DNA of 64,000 nt from Bacteroidales bacterium WCE2008 (GTDB taxonomy: Bacteria; Bacteroidota; Bacteroidia; Bacteroidales; UBA932), in assembly GCA_900167925.1 (NCBI GenBank), contig FUZM01000001.1, positions 186,001-250,000 on the forward strand, written 5' to 3'. Shown here one piece after another: positions 43,407-51,381 of the stretch. Under the pieces are notes generated by a model that did no database searches, was not told where the DNA came from, and saw nothing but the letters and a program-made list of their open reading frames with translations. Both the position numbers and the translations under genes were made by a program. Every line of letters starts with the position of its first letter. Position 1 is the first letter of the stretch.

Positions 43407-45260
43407 TTGAGACAGATTATAACAGAAATATTCGTTTTTGTAGCATTTTTATCCTCCGGGATCCCCGCGTTTTCGCAGAATCTGCCGGACGACATGCTCT
43501 CCATGGCCGATTCCCTGCGCCGCGAATACCGCTTCTCCGAAGCAGTTGAATTCTGCCAGGATGCAATCGACGCATCGACCGATTCCCTGTTCCGGATGAG
43601 AGCCGGAGACGAACTTCTTCTCTCCCGCAACGGCGAAAACATGCTCGGTTTTTGCAGCATCCCGACCGTCGTCGCCCGCCAGCGTTTCTCAGTCAGCGAT
43701 TTCTACCTCTTCTACCCCCTTGAAGACGGGGCATGGAGAGCAGTTCCGAACGTCCTCGACTCCCTCGCCGCAGGCCCGGTCCCGTCGGCCGTCTATGCGC
43801 CTGAAGACGAAGACAGAATCTATTTCTCCGCGGCCGACGCCGACGGAATCAGAAATATCTACCGCACCGAAAGACTGGACTCGGTATGGTCCGTCCCGGA
43901 GCTCCTCGGAGAAGGTCTGACCTCCCAGTCCGACGAAATCTTCCCGATGCTCTCGCCCGACGGCCGCAAACTGTTCTTCGCCTCCAAGGGCCTCTACGGC
44001 ATGGGCGGCTACGACCTCTACGTCTCCAGCTGGAACGACGAGACGAAAGAATGGGGCCTTCCCGAGAACATGGGCTTTCCATACTCTTCGCCGGCTGATG
44101 ATTTTATGTTCATAAATACAGCCGACGGCCGTTATTCGATCTTCGCCTCGAACAGGGACTGCCCTGCCGACAGCGTCTGGGTCTATGTGCTCGAATACGA
44201 TAGTATGCCGGTGCGCCGGTCCGTCACCGACGTCGCCGAACTGAAGAAGCTCGCCGAACTCGTGCCGGAAGATGACCTCTCGAGAGTCGAGACCAAAGGA
44301 GTCGTCCCGGACGCCGGACCGCAGAACGAAGACGTCCTGAAGTATGTTTCCATGATGAAGCAGGTCCGCGCGTTGCGCGACTCCGTATACGCATGCGGGA
44401 AATCTATGGAGGACGCCCGCGAGCGCCTCACCGCCGATGTTTCGGGCGAAGAGAAGGACAATCTTTCCGCCTGGATCATGGACCAGGAACTGGAGCAGGC
44501 GCGCCTGCAGCGTGATCTCGCCGCCGCCTCTGCGAAACTTCAGGAAATCGAGATGGACTTCCTGTTCAAGGGCGTCGTCATAGACGTCGACAAACTGCAG
44601 GAGGAAGCCGACCGCGAAGTCGTCGGCGCCGATTCCGGCTACGCATTCTCCCGCCGGCGCATGGGAGGAGAGCTTTCCATGAAAGTCCAGCGCCCTGAGC
44701 CGAAATTCGATTACTCGTTCATGATATTGCCCGAAGGCCGCTTTGCCGAGAACAACACCCTCCCGGGCGGACTGGTCTACCAGATCCAGATATTCTCATC
44801 ATCGGCGATGGTCGACGTCTCCCGCCTGAAAGGCCTCAGCCCTGTATTCTGGCGGCCCGGCACTTCGACCAGATATGTCTATAGCGTGGGAGTCTTCAGG
44901 TCATATTCGGACGTCCTTTCGAAACTCAACAAAGTCAAGAAAGCCGGTTTCCGCTCGGCGTTCATAGTAGCCTTCAACGATGGCAAGCAGGTCACCGTCC
45001 AGAAAGCCCGACAGATGGAAAAGACCGTCCGCCAGATCTACCGCGTCGTCGTATCTTCTGCCGACGGCAATCCGTTGAGTGACAATGCAGTAACTGTCAT
45101 CCATGCTCTTACCGGCAAGGAAATCGCCAAAGTCATCGATGAAGGTGTAATCGGCTACGTCATCGGTCCCTTCGACGACCGTTCCGAAGCTGACATCGTG
45201 GTCAAAGGACTCAAGGCAGCAGGCATCGGGACCGTGTCCCTGGAGGCCGAGTCTTTGTAG
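43407..45260 (+). CDS. Secreted PD40-repeat envelope protein with SPOR-like C-terminal domain
   Basis: 617 residues from TTG 43407, which gives an N-terminal signal peptide (LRQIITEIFVFVAFLSSGIPAFSQ in two parts: LRQIITEIFVF, VAFLSSGIPAFSQ). Residues ~130-290 contain PD40/TolB-like blades (DEIFPMLSPDGRKLFFAS, GGYDLYVSSWND). A coiled-coil stretch follows (about 335-400). The C-terminus has VYQIQIFSSSAMVDVSRL and VYSVGVFRSYSDVLSKLNKV, as in SPOR-type peptidoglycan-binding repeats. Probably anchors to the cell wall beneath the outer membrane. No exact family name is offered. Confidence 0.75.
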   Translation: MRQIITEIFVFVAFLSSGIPAFSQNLPDDMLSMADSLRREYRFSEAVEFCQDAIDASTDSLFRMRAGDELLLSRNGENMLGFCSIPTVVARQRFSVSDFYLFYPLEDGAWRAVPNVLDSLAAGPVPSAVYAPEDEDRIYFSAADADGIRNIYRTERLDSVWSVPELLGEGLTSQSDEIFPMLSPDGRKLFFASKGLYGMGGYDLYVSSWNDETKEWGLPENMGFPYSSPADDFMFINTADGRYSIFASNRDCPADSVWVYVLEYDSMPVRRSVTDVAELKKLAELVPEDDLSRVETKGVVPDAGPQNEDVLKYVSMMKQVRALRDSVYACGKSMEDARERLTADVSGEEKDNLSAWIMDQELEQARLQRDLAAASAKLQEIEMDFLFKGVVIDVDKLQEEADREVVGADSGYAFSRRRMGGELSMKVQRPEPKFDYSFMILPEGRFAENNTLPGGLVYQIQIFSSSAMVDVSRLKGLSPVFWRPGTSTRYVYSVGVFRSYSDVLSKLNKVKKAGFRSAFIVAFNDGKQVTVQKARQMEKTVRQIYRVVVSSADGNPLSDNAVTVIHALTGKEIAKVIDEGVIGYVIGPFDDRSEADIVVKGLKAAGIGTVSLEAESL

Positions 45261-45276
45261 TTCTCCCTTGAAAATA

Positions 45277-45306
45277 TTGCAAAACCGAAAACAATTCGTA
45301 TATTTG
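45277..45306 (+). promoter_or_regulatory. tRNA-Ser promoter
   Basis: TTG (45277-45279), 19 bp, TATATTTG (45299-45306): the full Bacteroidota promoter with correct spacing, about 47 bp before the tRNA. Confidence 0.8.
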
Positions 45307-45353
45307 CATTCCCGTTTTTCGGGATAATAAGAGTTTCAATACTCAACCTGACT

Positions 45354-45442
45354 GGAGAGGTGGGTGAGTGGCTGAAACCACCGGTTTGCTAAACCGACGT
45401 ACGGGTCATTCCGTACCACGAGTTCGAATCTCGTCCTCTCCG
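45354..45442 (+). tRNA. tRNA-Ser (anticodon GCT)
   Basis: 89 nt class II tRNA. Acceptor arms GGAGAGG (45354-45360) and CCTCTCC (45435-45441) with discriminator G; anticodon arm CGGTT-TGCTAAA-CCG with anticodon GCT; long variable arm GTACGGGTCATTCCGTAC; T arm CGAGTTCGAATCTCG. The 3' CCA is not encoded. Reads AGC/AGU. Its last 17 nt are duplicated 200 bp downstream. Confidence 0.95.
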
Positions 45443-45452
45443 CAAGGATAAG

Positions 45453-45486
45453 AAAGCCCAGCGCGCAGCGCCGGGCTTTTATTTTT
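45453..45486 (+). terminator. Terminator after tRNA-Ser
   Basis: Stem AAAGCCC/GGGCTTT with inner GCGC/GCGC pairs, then TATTTTTT. Ten nt past the tRNA. Confidence 0.8.
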
Positions 45487-45625
45487 TCCGTCCGTCGCAA
45501 ACTCGTTTGCGTAAGGATCGGGAAAAACAAAAGCCCGAAAAGCCGAAGGCTTTGGGCTTTCTAAACATTGACCGGACCCCCCGGGAGGGCATCGAGATAG
45601 CGCAAGCAGCGCCAGCTGCGCCGCG

Positions 45626-45642
45626 GAATCTCGTCCTCTCCG
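45626..45642 (+). repeat. Duplicated tRNA-Ser 3' end (candidate attachment-site remnant)
   Basis: GAATCTCGTCCTCTCCG repeats 45426-45442, the 3' end of the tRNA gene, at a distance of exactly 200 bp. Such duplications form when a tyrosine integrase inserts an element into a tRNA 3' end. The 200 bp between hold the terminator and two more hairpins (45496-45511 and 45530-45560) but no gene. Confidence 0.7.
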
Positions 45643-45704
45643 TACCAAACCTTTGGAGATGTGTAGAAATGTGTCTATCTTGCCAATAAACTAATAACAA
45701 AGCG

Positions 45705-46591
45705 ATGATATTTGAAGTATGCACCCCAATCTGCGTTGAAGAAGAGATTGTGGTCGTCACTGGTATGTTGAGCCGTGAGATCCGTAGGAACTGTGACATG
45801 AGAGGGTACCACCAATATAGATGGCGGCTGGCACAGAATAAGTACGAAAGGAGGATGAAGACCAGGAGACAATGCCTGAAGTTTACCGACGAGATGACCC
45901 GAACCGTGCGAAGGTTCATCGTCTATGACCAGTATACTCCGGAGCAGATTTGTGGCCAGTTTCGGTTGAAGGGGGAAGAGATGGTATGTGCAGAGACGAT
46001 CCACCGTTGGATTTGGCAGGAGAAGCGTTGTGGTAACGACGAACTGGCTCGCAATCTCAGCCATAGCGTATGACGGAAACTAAGACGCGACAGCCAGTAC
46101 AGATCCAGGGGACTCATCCAGAACTGGGTTGACATATTGCTGTAGATGAGAAGAACCGTTTTGGAGACTTTGAGATAGACACGATGATTGGAAGGAACCG
46201 CAAGGGAGGCCATCATGAGACAAACTACAGGTGCACGTATCTGGTGCTGATCCGCAAGCTTGCAGGGAAATAAGTCGCCCCGCTGGCCAGCACATCGATC
46301 GAAGCGCTGCTACCCTACAAGGAAAAAATACATACGATAACGGCTGACAACGGAAAAGAAGTCGCGCGACACAAGGAGATTGCGAAGGGGCTCGATGCCG
46401 AGTTTTACTTTGCACGCCCGTACCACTCCTGGGAACGGGACACAAACGAAAATACGAACGGGTTGATATGCCAGTACATTCCGAAAGGCACGGACATCGG
46501 CAAGCTGACCGACAAGATGCTTGCTAAGATTGAATGGAAACTAAACCACAGGTCCCGTAAGTCACTCGGTTTTAGGATGCCTTTGGAATAG
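45705..46591 (+). pseudogene. IS30-family transposase, broken
   Basis: The first open frame (to 46073) has MLSREIRRNCDMRGYHQY, YTPEQICGQFR and ETIHRWIWQEK, the DNA-binding half of an IS30-family transposase, but its own N-terminus is abnormal. The catalytic half lies in another frame to the stop at 46589: GDFEIDTMIGRNRKGG, TITADNGKEVARHKEIAKG, YHSWERDTNENTNG, LNHRSRKSLGF. At least two frameshifts (between 46073 and 46163) and a TAA at 46271 break it. It can no longer transpose on its own. Left and right inverted repeats were not identified with confidence. Confidence 0.85.
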
Positions 46592-46783
46592 TGTATAAAA
46601 TTATTTAATTTTGACTTTTGAAGTGTGTTGCACTTCTAATTAGAAACTTTTTTGGATTAGAACTGATCGATAGTATTACCCTTTTTGAGATAAAGACTTG
46701 CTAGTAATGACCTTTTTTATGACAACAATTATTTGAGACATCGCGTTACTCTACGTTAATTAAAACATCTATTACCTTTTCTT

Positions 46784-47716
46784 ATGTCACAGATCATCTT
46801 ATTCTATATTCTCGTCCCGCTTGGTGTGACACTGGTCGGTGCCGGTATTGTCGAGTTGTTACGTCATGTAAAAAAAGAAAAACAAATTACATGTGAGCCC
46901 CTTTCTATTAGGCAATACAAGGAAAAAGAAAGTGGCGATGTGAGTATTGCATTAACTTACAAAAACGAGAAAGTTGGAGATTCTTTGATTGTGTCAACAA
47001 TCAAGCTTACAAATACCGGAAAAAAGGATCTTACTTTTGGCCAAGTGTTCGAGGATGGCATTGGTCTAGAACTAAAGAAAGCTAAGATTATTGATGTGAT
47101 TGTAGAAAATCAAAGTGAAAAAGTCTCTGCAACGGTTGAAAAGAAAGGTGATGAAAACAGATGGTTCTTGTCATGGGGTATTCTGAAAAAAAGAGAATTC
47201 ATAGTATTGAGAGTTGTTGCGGTTTATAAGAACGGTGACGAATTGCCTACTATTAGTACTCTTGCAAAGGATTTGGTATTCGCGTTTAGAGGGAATGGAA
47301 TTAATAATATTGAGTTTACCTCACCAGTTCATATTAGATCTTTGAGATATGTGTTGTTAATTGTGTCAATACTTATTGCCGTTACCGCATATTTTATTCC
47401 CACTGAGGTTAATGTTTTGTACGATGTAAAGGCAGATGGCGTGATATATAACGACGTTGGGATTAAGTATAATGATTATACTCAAACTTATGTATTGACC
47501 GGAAAGAAGATCCATACAACTGAGGTTAAAAAGATAGAGAGCATAACTGTTTCGAAACAGCCTCTTATCCCTAGAGAAGTCATTATTTTTGAGGTTAGTC
47601 TGGCTATTTATTTCCTCATTATTTGGTTACTATTCGTGTTGCTTAAAACGTCGTCTAAAAGCAGTCTCATTAAGGCGTTATTACACTTTTTTTTCCCGTT
47701 TCGAAGTCAGGAGTAA
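46784..47716 (+). CDS. Hypothetical protein with three predicted membrane helices
   Basis: 310 residues. Helix at 4-24 (ILFYILVPLGVTLVGAGIV), a soluble domain (about 30-180) with beta strands (SLIVSTIKLTNTGKKDLTFG, FLSWGILKKREFIVLRVV), a second helix (189-206, YVLLIVSILIAVTAYFI), and a third near the C-terminus (about 270-290). The soluble part looks like an Ig-like or CARDB-type sandwich. AT-rich compared with core genes. No family recognised. It lies just after the IS30 remnant, within the island. Confidence 0.65.
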   Translation: MSQIILFYILVPLGVTLVGAGIVELLRHVKKEKQITCEPLSIRQYKEKESGDVSIALTYKNEKVGDSLIVSTIKLTNTGKKDLTFGQVFEDGIGLELKKAKIIDVIVENQSEKVSATVEKKGDENRWFLSWGILKKREFIVLRVVAVYKNGDELPTISTLAKDLVFAFRGNGINNIEFTSPVHIRSLRYVLLIVSILIAVTAYFIPTEVNVLYDVKADGVIYNDVGIKYNDYTQTYVLTGKKIHTTEVKKIESITVSKQPLIPREVIIFEVSLAIYFLIIWLLFVLLKTSSKSSLIKALLHFFFPFRSQE

Positions 47717-47728
47717 TCAGGAATAGCC

Positions 47729-47835
47729 CTACAGGTCCAAGCTATTCGGATTGCTAAGGAACTGCGTGACGGGGATGGTGACTATTCCGTTCTCGTCGCG
47801 TTTCAGCAGGACATTCTCTCCCGTGACGATGTTGG
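47729..47835 (-). pseudogene. 3' fragment of an unidentified gene
   Basis: Minus-strand reading gives GENVLLKRDENGIVTIPVTQF...SLDL followed by a stop, like the C-terminus of a longer protein, but nothing precedes it on this strand. It abuts the glycan-binding-domain fragment on the other strand. Too short to assign. Confidence 0.35.
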
Positions 47836-48126
47836 GAAATCATAACAATTCAAATTCTGAATGGCTATACGAAAACCGAAAAGGCCTGGTTGGACAATGG
47901 ACGTGTCAAAAGATTGAGAATGTACTACAACGGCGAGCCATACGCTATTCTGGAGTTGGAAGATACCCGCAGACTCCAATCTTTTGACGTCGGCATACTG
48001 GGATTCAATGATGATTCGATGCCGGACTGGACACTGAAGTTCGAGATTCTGGACGTTTATCCCGGAGACAAGTTCGCCGATACCGTCATTACTGAACTGT
48101 TCTTTGACGGGAAACGTGGACATTGA
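47827..48126 (+). pseudogene. C-terminal fragment of a NADase-type glycan-binding-domain protein
   Basis: In-frame reading from a stop at 47824 gives ITIQILNGYTKTEKAW, GRVKRLRMYYNGEPYAILEL, WTLKFEILDVYPGDKFADT and a terminal FFDGKRGH. The ILDVYPGDKF-DT pattern is typical of the discoidin-like domain often found at the end of Bacteroidota secreted proteins. The N-terminal domain and signal peptide are missing, so this is a 5'-truncated remnant. The open frame with a TTG start at 47890 is not taken as a gene. Confidence 0.6.
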
Positions 48127-48199
48127 CTCTCAAATGGTCTACAGATACATGTAGCCCCATTTTTGTGCATTTTTTGCAGCACCTTTGTCGCACCGATTC

Positions 48200-48231
48200 T
48201 TTGCAGATGCGGAGAAATGTACCTATCTTTA
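48200..48231 (+). promoter_or_regulatory. Promoter of the 48254 gene
   Basis: TTTG (48200-48203), 20 bp, TATCTTTA (48224-48231, last base off consensus), 22 bp before the ATG at 48254. Confidence 0.55.
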
Positions 48232-48253
48232 CGTTGATATAAGGGCAAATTCC

Positions 48254-49219
48254 ATGAAAAGATTCTTCCTGTTTTTCTTGCTGATTTGTATGTTCTGCCT
48301 TCCTTCTTTTGGGCAGATATTCGAAATATTCGTTAACGGAAATCGTGTTGAATATAGTGGTGGTTTAGTATTCGAAACACTAGGTGAATATATCTATTCA
48401 TACAGATCCGTATATGGACGCTACCCTGAAGATAAACAAGCACTTCTTGAATTTCAAAGGGAGCTATCCAAAGTTGAAGCAAAAGAGAGCGAGTCGCTGT
48501 TTCATGGCCCCCTCAATCTGGTCATTGACGGCGAGGATTATGGCTATGACAGCTTTCTCGACCTGCTTGCCAAGAGGGACAGTCTTATTGCCGTGGATCT
48601 GAATGACCCCAGGAATGTGCTAACCGTTTCTGGCGATGTATGTACTTTTACCTATGCAAAAGCCACGAGAGAGTCATATTATTATGCCTTAGAGGATCCG
48701 ATTCCCGGTTTAAAACTTATTGCAATCCAATGCATCGGCGGCCTGGAGGATTTACAAAAAAAAGACTATCTGAGTTTTTATCATAAGATTCGCACCCTCG
48801 TTTATGATAAGAATGGCAAGTGCCTGGTGTCGCTTTGTTCTGAAGCACCTTACGCGTCAAAGGAGTTTTCATGGAAGTATAATTATGTCGTGTCCAGGGA
48901 TCCGGGAGAGTATAGAATATCGGATGATTATAGTGATGGGAGGGGGTTGCCCAGGCCAGTGTATATACCTTTCACGATAAACAGAAGCGGAGCGTTGAGT
49001 TATGATGTATCATGCCTGGATGGCATGCAACTGTATTACCGGACCCATTTAAGCTCTACGGAAGATTCAATAGATACCATAAAGATAGAAGACGCTATCG
49101 AGCCTGACTATTTGGATGCGATCAAGACTAATACGAAGGTTATTTTCGATGAACACGAAGAAGTCGAGAGCGTGAAGCTTTGGGAGTTGGTCTACTTTAA
49201 CAATCAGCCGAAGCGCTAA
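48254..49219 (+). CDS. Secreted hypothetical protein
   Basis: 321 residues from ATG 48254, giving signal peptide MKRFFLFFLLICMFCLPSFG. A frame open to 48185 adds 23 residues upstream of the promoter-proximal start and is rejected. The mature protein has GRYPEDKQALLEFQRELSK and LIAIQCIGGLEDLQKKDY regions, mixed alpha/beta. No family recognised. Two further small genes (a lipoprotein and a DUF4304-like protein) follow in the same direction. Confidence 0.65.
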   Translation: MKRFFLFFLLICMFCLPSFGQIFEIFVNGNRVEYSGGLVFETLGEYIYSYRSVYGRYPEDKQALLEFQRELSKVEAKESESLFHGPLNLVIDGEDYGYDSFLDLLAKRDSLIAVDLNDPRNVLTVSGDVCTFTYAKATRESYYYALEDPIPGLKLIAIQCIGGLEDLQKKDYLSFYHKIRTLVYDKNGKCLVSLCSEAPYASKEFSWKYNYVVSRDPGEYRISDDYSDGRGLPRPVYIPFTINRSGALSYDVSCLDGMQLYYRTHLSSTEDSIDTIKIEDAIEPDYLDAIKTNTKVIFDEHEEVESVKLWELVYFNNQPKR

Positions 49220-49302
49220 GCTTCGTACAAAAAAACAAACTTGATACCTTTCCATCGTCTTTTTCATCAAGGCCTATCACCAAGTTTGAAGATACATTTG
49301 AA

Positions 49303-49926
49303 ATGAAGAGAATATACACTTTAATTGTCGTACTTTTGTCCGCAAGCTTTACAGCCTGCAGGCAGGCAACCCCCTCTGGAATGGAGAAAGCCTTCGGATG
49401 TGAAGTCGGGAACACCACGTACGAGGAGTTTTGCCGTCTTTATCCCGAGGACAGTTACGAATGGGGCCTCTCCTGGACCTCACCAGGCAATGAGTATTTG
49501 GGCATACAACCGGAGGAAGTGTTATCTATAATACTGAAAGAAGGCTCTTACCGTGGGACCGCCTGTCAACAGATTGGAATGAGTTTTGACAATGGTGTAT
49601 TATCTGATATTACTTTTCATGTAAATGGCACCGCTGATGAAATAGACACCCTGATTGCTTTTTTCCGGGAGGAATTCTCACAATACCACAAGTACGAGGT
49701 GGAGGAGCCGACAACGGGTGAAGGGATAAGCCATCATCAGATTTTCTTCGACGATGGATTGACAACCTTGATGCTATGGAAGAGAGATTATTCACAATGC
49801 GAGCAGGGTGAATTTGCCCAGCCGACAGATATATCGTTGGAAATAAGCATTGTGGATAATAATGATAAGACGATGATGGATTACCTTAGTATCATCCGCA
49901 TAAAAAGGTCAAAGAAACGGAAATAG
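49303..49926 (+). CDS. Hypothetical lipoprotein
   Basis: 207 residues. Signal peptide with lipobox: MKRIYTLIVVLLSASFTAC, Cys19 as the lipid site. The mature part has GCEVGNTTYEEFCRLYPED and a beta-rich segment (GVLSDITFHVNG...EIDTLIAFFREEFSQYHKYEVE). Ends in a basic tail KRSKKRK. Unknown family, in the same direction as the preceding secreted protein 83 bp away. Confidence 0.6.
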   Translation: MKRIYTLIVVLLSASFTACRQATPSGMEKAFGCEVGNTTYEEFCRLYPEDSYEWGLSWTSPGNEYLGIQPEEVLSIILKEGSYRGTACQQIGMSFDNGVLSDITFHVNGTADEIDTLIAFFREEFSQYHKYEVEEPTTGEGISHHQIFFDDGLTTLMLWKRDYSQCEQGEFAQPTDISLEISIVDNNDKTMMDYLSIIRIKRSKKRK

Positions 49927-49970
49927 TATGAGTCAAACGAATAAACCAATCAATAACGAAGTGATTCCAC

Positions 49971-50585
49971 ATGACCAAATTCAAGTTGAAAGGAAGCCGT
50001 TCTTTCCTGAGAACGGATAATGAAATGAGTTCTATCGATAAAGGCGAGGCCGACCGCGCTTTCAAATTGTGCAAAAAGCAGTATCTCGATTCTCTTCTCA
50101 AAGCAAAAGGCTTTCTGCAGTATAAATCGAACGCTTACGTCAGACGCAATCACGTTGATGTGCTTGAACTTATTGAGCTGCAAAAAGAGAAAAACGGATC
50201 CGGGACTTTTACTGTCAATTATGCCCTGACGCCCCTCTATCTCCAATATGACTTTGCATCTTTCTGCTATAGCGAAAGGATGGGAATACTCGTCTGCGGA
50301 AAGGATGTGTGGTGGGATTATGCCGACGAGAGCATTGCAAGAGTCAGCTTTGAGAATGTTGCAAAAGCCATTGAAGAGTATGTCTTACCGTGGTTTGATG
50401 CTTGTTCAAATGATGACTCGATTAAAAAGCTGCTATTGGCCAAACAAGAGGAGCAGGGAGGAAGATTATCTGTCTATGAGCGAGCATGGCTTGAGTCTCT
50501 TGGTAATCACGGAGACTGTTCCAAGACAATCGAGAGGAATCTTGAACTCTTTAGATTGCCCAAGTCATGCTGTTGTTTAAGATAG
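49971..50585 (+). CDS. DUF4304-like protein
   Basis: 204 residues, no signal peptide. KQYLDSLLKAKGFLQYKSNAY, VDVLELIELQKEKNGSGTFTVNYALTPLY and a late YERAWLESLGNHGDC segment fit the DUF4304 pattern (a lysine-rich helix followed by KGF-K and IELQ strands). DUF4304 proteins often sit beside toxin loci and may be immunity-type; no toxin is visible adjacent. The annotated start MTKFKLKGS overlaps nothing and MSSIDKGEAD (50025) is an alternative. Confidence 0.6.
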   Translation: MTKFKLKGSRSFLRTDNEMSSIDKGEADRAFKLCKKQYLDSLLKAKGFLQYKSNAYVRRNHVDVLELIELQKEKNGSGTFTVNYALTPLYLQYDFASFCYSERMGILVCGKDVWWDYADESIARVSFENVAKAIEEYVLPWFDACSNDDSIKKLLLAKQEEQGGRLSVYERAWLESLGNHGDCSKTIERNLELFRLPKSCCCLR

Positions 50586-50592
50586 AATCTAT

Positions 50593-50710
50593 CTACTTGC
50601 TGAATATCGTCGTCATCAGATTCTTACTGGTCTTGTCCGTGATGGCGATATAGGGTTTCAAGGAATCATAGTCTTCGTGACCGGTGACGGTCATCATCGT
50701 TGCTTTGAGA
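50593..50710 (-). pseudogene. C-terminal remnant of a tyrosine integrase
   Basis: Minus-strand reading gives LKATMMTVTGHEDYDSLKPY and AITDKTSKNLM before a stop at 50593. The VTGH-DY-S pattern with the following catalytic tyrosine (in LKPYIAIT) is typical of Bacteroidota phage/CTn integrases. Only the last ~39 residues are present, followed upstream by a stop. It supports an integrated element once mobilised from the tRNA-Ser site. Confidence 0.6.
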
Positions 50711-50828
50711 TTACAGGTTCAGGTGTCTGTAATTGACCACTTCAATATCGCCTGCGGTATTCTCGAACTCGCCAGAATAGACCACGCTCTAGCAGTGTTT
50801 TCTCCATTTCTCGATTGATGTATCCCAT
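50711..50828 (-). pseudogene. Internally deleted AAA/DUF4143-type ATPase remnant
   Basis: From an ATG at 50828 the minus strand reads MGYINREMEKTLLE, resembling the start of Bacteroidota AAA/DUF4143 ATPases. A frame change near GCTAGAGCGTGG leads to VVYSGEFENTAGDIEVVNY and RHLNL-stop, resembling their C-terminus. The whole middle, with the Walker motifs, is gone. The join with the integrase remnant is immediate (stop 50711 against 50710). Confidence 0.4.
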
Positions 50829-50831
50829 ATT

Positions 50832-50868
50832 TTATGCAATTTTGGAGTTACGCTCCAAAATTGCATAA
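50832..50868. repeat. 16-bp perfect inverted repeat
   Basis: TTATGCAATTTTGGAG and CTCCAAAATTGCATAA with a 5-nt loop TTACG. It sits 4 bp upstream of the ATPase-remnant start codon. A long perfect palindrome in this place suggests an operator or hairpin of the lost gene. Confidence 0.8.
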
Positions 50869-51025
50869 GTTTCTCTAATCTCCAAAAACTTTCAAACACA
50901 ATAATTTGTGCGATAAAAAGTCAGATTCGACACCCCAAAACATAGCAATCTCGCTATCATCCAAAAAATATAAGGATCACCGCAAACCCATATATCCATA
51001 GTTCCCAAATGCATATTTCAGGCTA

Positions 51026-51062
51026 AAATGTTCATTATGTTAAACATTTTTATTTATCTTTG
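51026..51062 (+). promoter_or_regulatory. hipBA promoter with operator-like inverted repeat
   Basis: TATCTTTG (51055-51062) fits TAnnTTTG 20 bp before the ATG. Inverted arms AAATGTT (51026-51032) and AACATTT (51043-51049) overlap the -33 region, the place expected for HipB autorepression. Confidence 0.6.
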
Positions 51063-51081
51063 CGCTCAATAAGATACAATT

Positions 51082-51381
51082 ATGGGAAAGAATACATTTG
51101 GCAAAACGATGCCAAGGGCATTGAGTCAGAACCTGAAGATAATGGGCGAGCAAATCATGTTAGCTCGCAAGCGCAGGCATCTGTCTATGCAGGACATTGC
51201 AGACAGAGCTACGGTAACACGACTGACTGTCTCAAAGGTGGAACGTGGCGATCCAACGGTTTCCATGGGTATCTATGCACGTGTACTCTTTGCACTTAAC
51301 CTGGAAAAGGATATTACCCTGCTTGCTGCCGACGACGCTCTTGGTAGACAACTGCAGGATGCAGAATTGTTGAAGAAATGA
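51082..51381 (+). CDS. hipB: HTH antitoxin HipB-like
   Basis: 99 residues. XRE-type helix-turn-helix: GEQIMLARKRRHLSMQDIADRA then TVTRLTVSKVERGDPTVSMG (about 22-60). N-terminal basic extension MGKNTFGKTMPRAL. It would bind HipA and repress the operon. Its stop overlaps the hipA start by 4 nt. Confidence 0.85.
   Translation: MGKNTFGKTMPRALSQNLKIMGEQIMLARKRRHLSMQDIADRATVTRLTVSKVERGDPTVSMGIYARVLFALNLEKDITLLAADDALGRQLQDAELLKK

Noticed and set aside
47751..47987. 78-codon plus-strand frame
   Set aside because: It runs across the join of two gene fragments in a frame unrelated to either.
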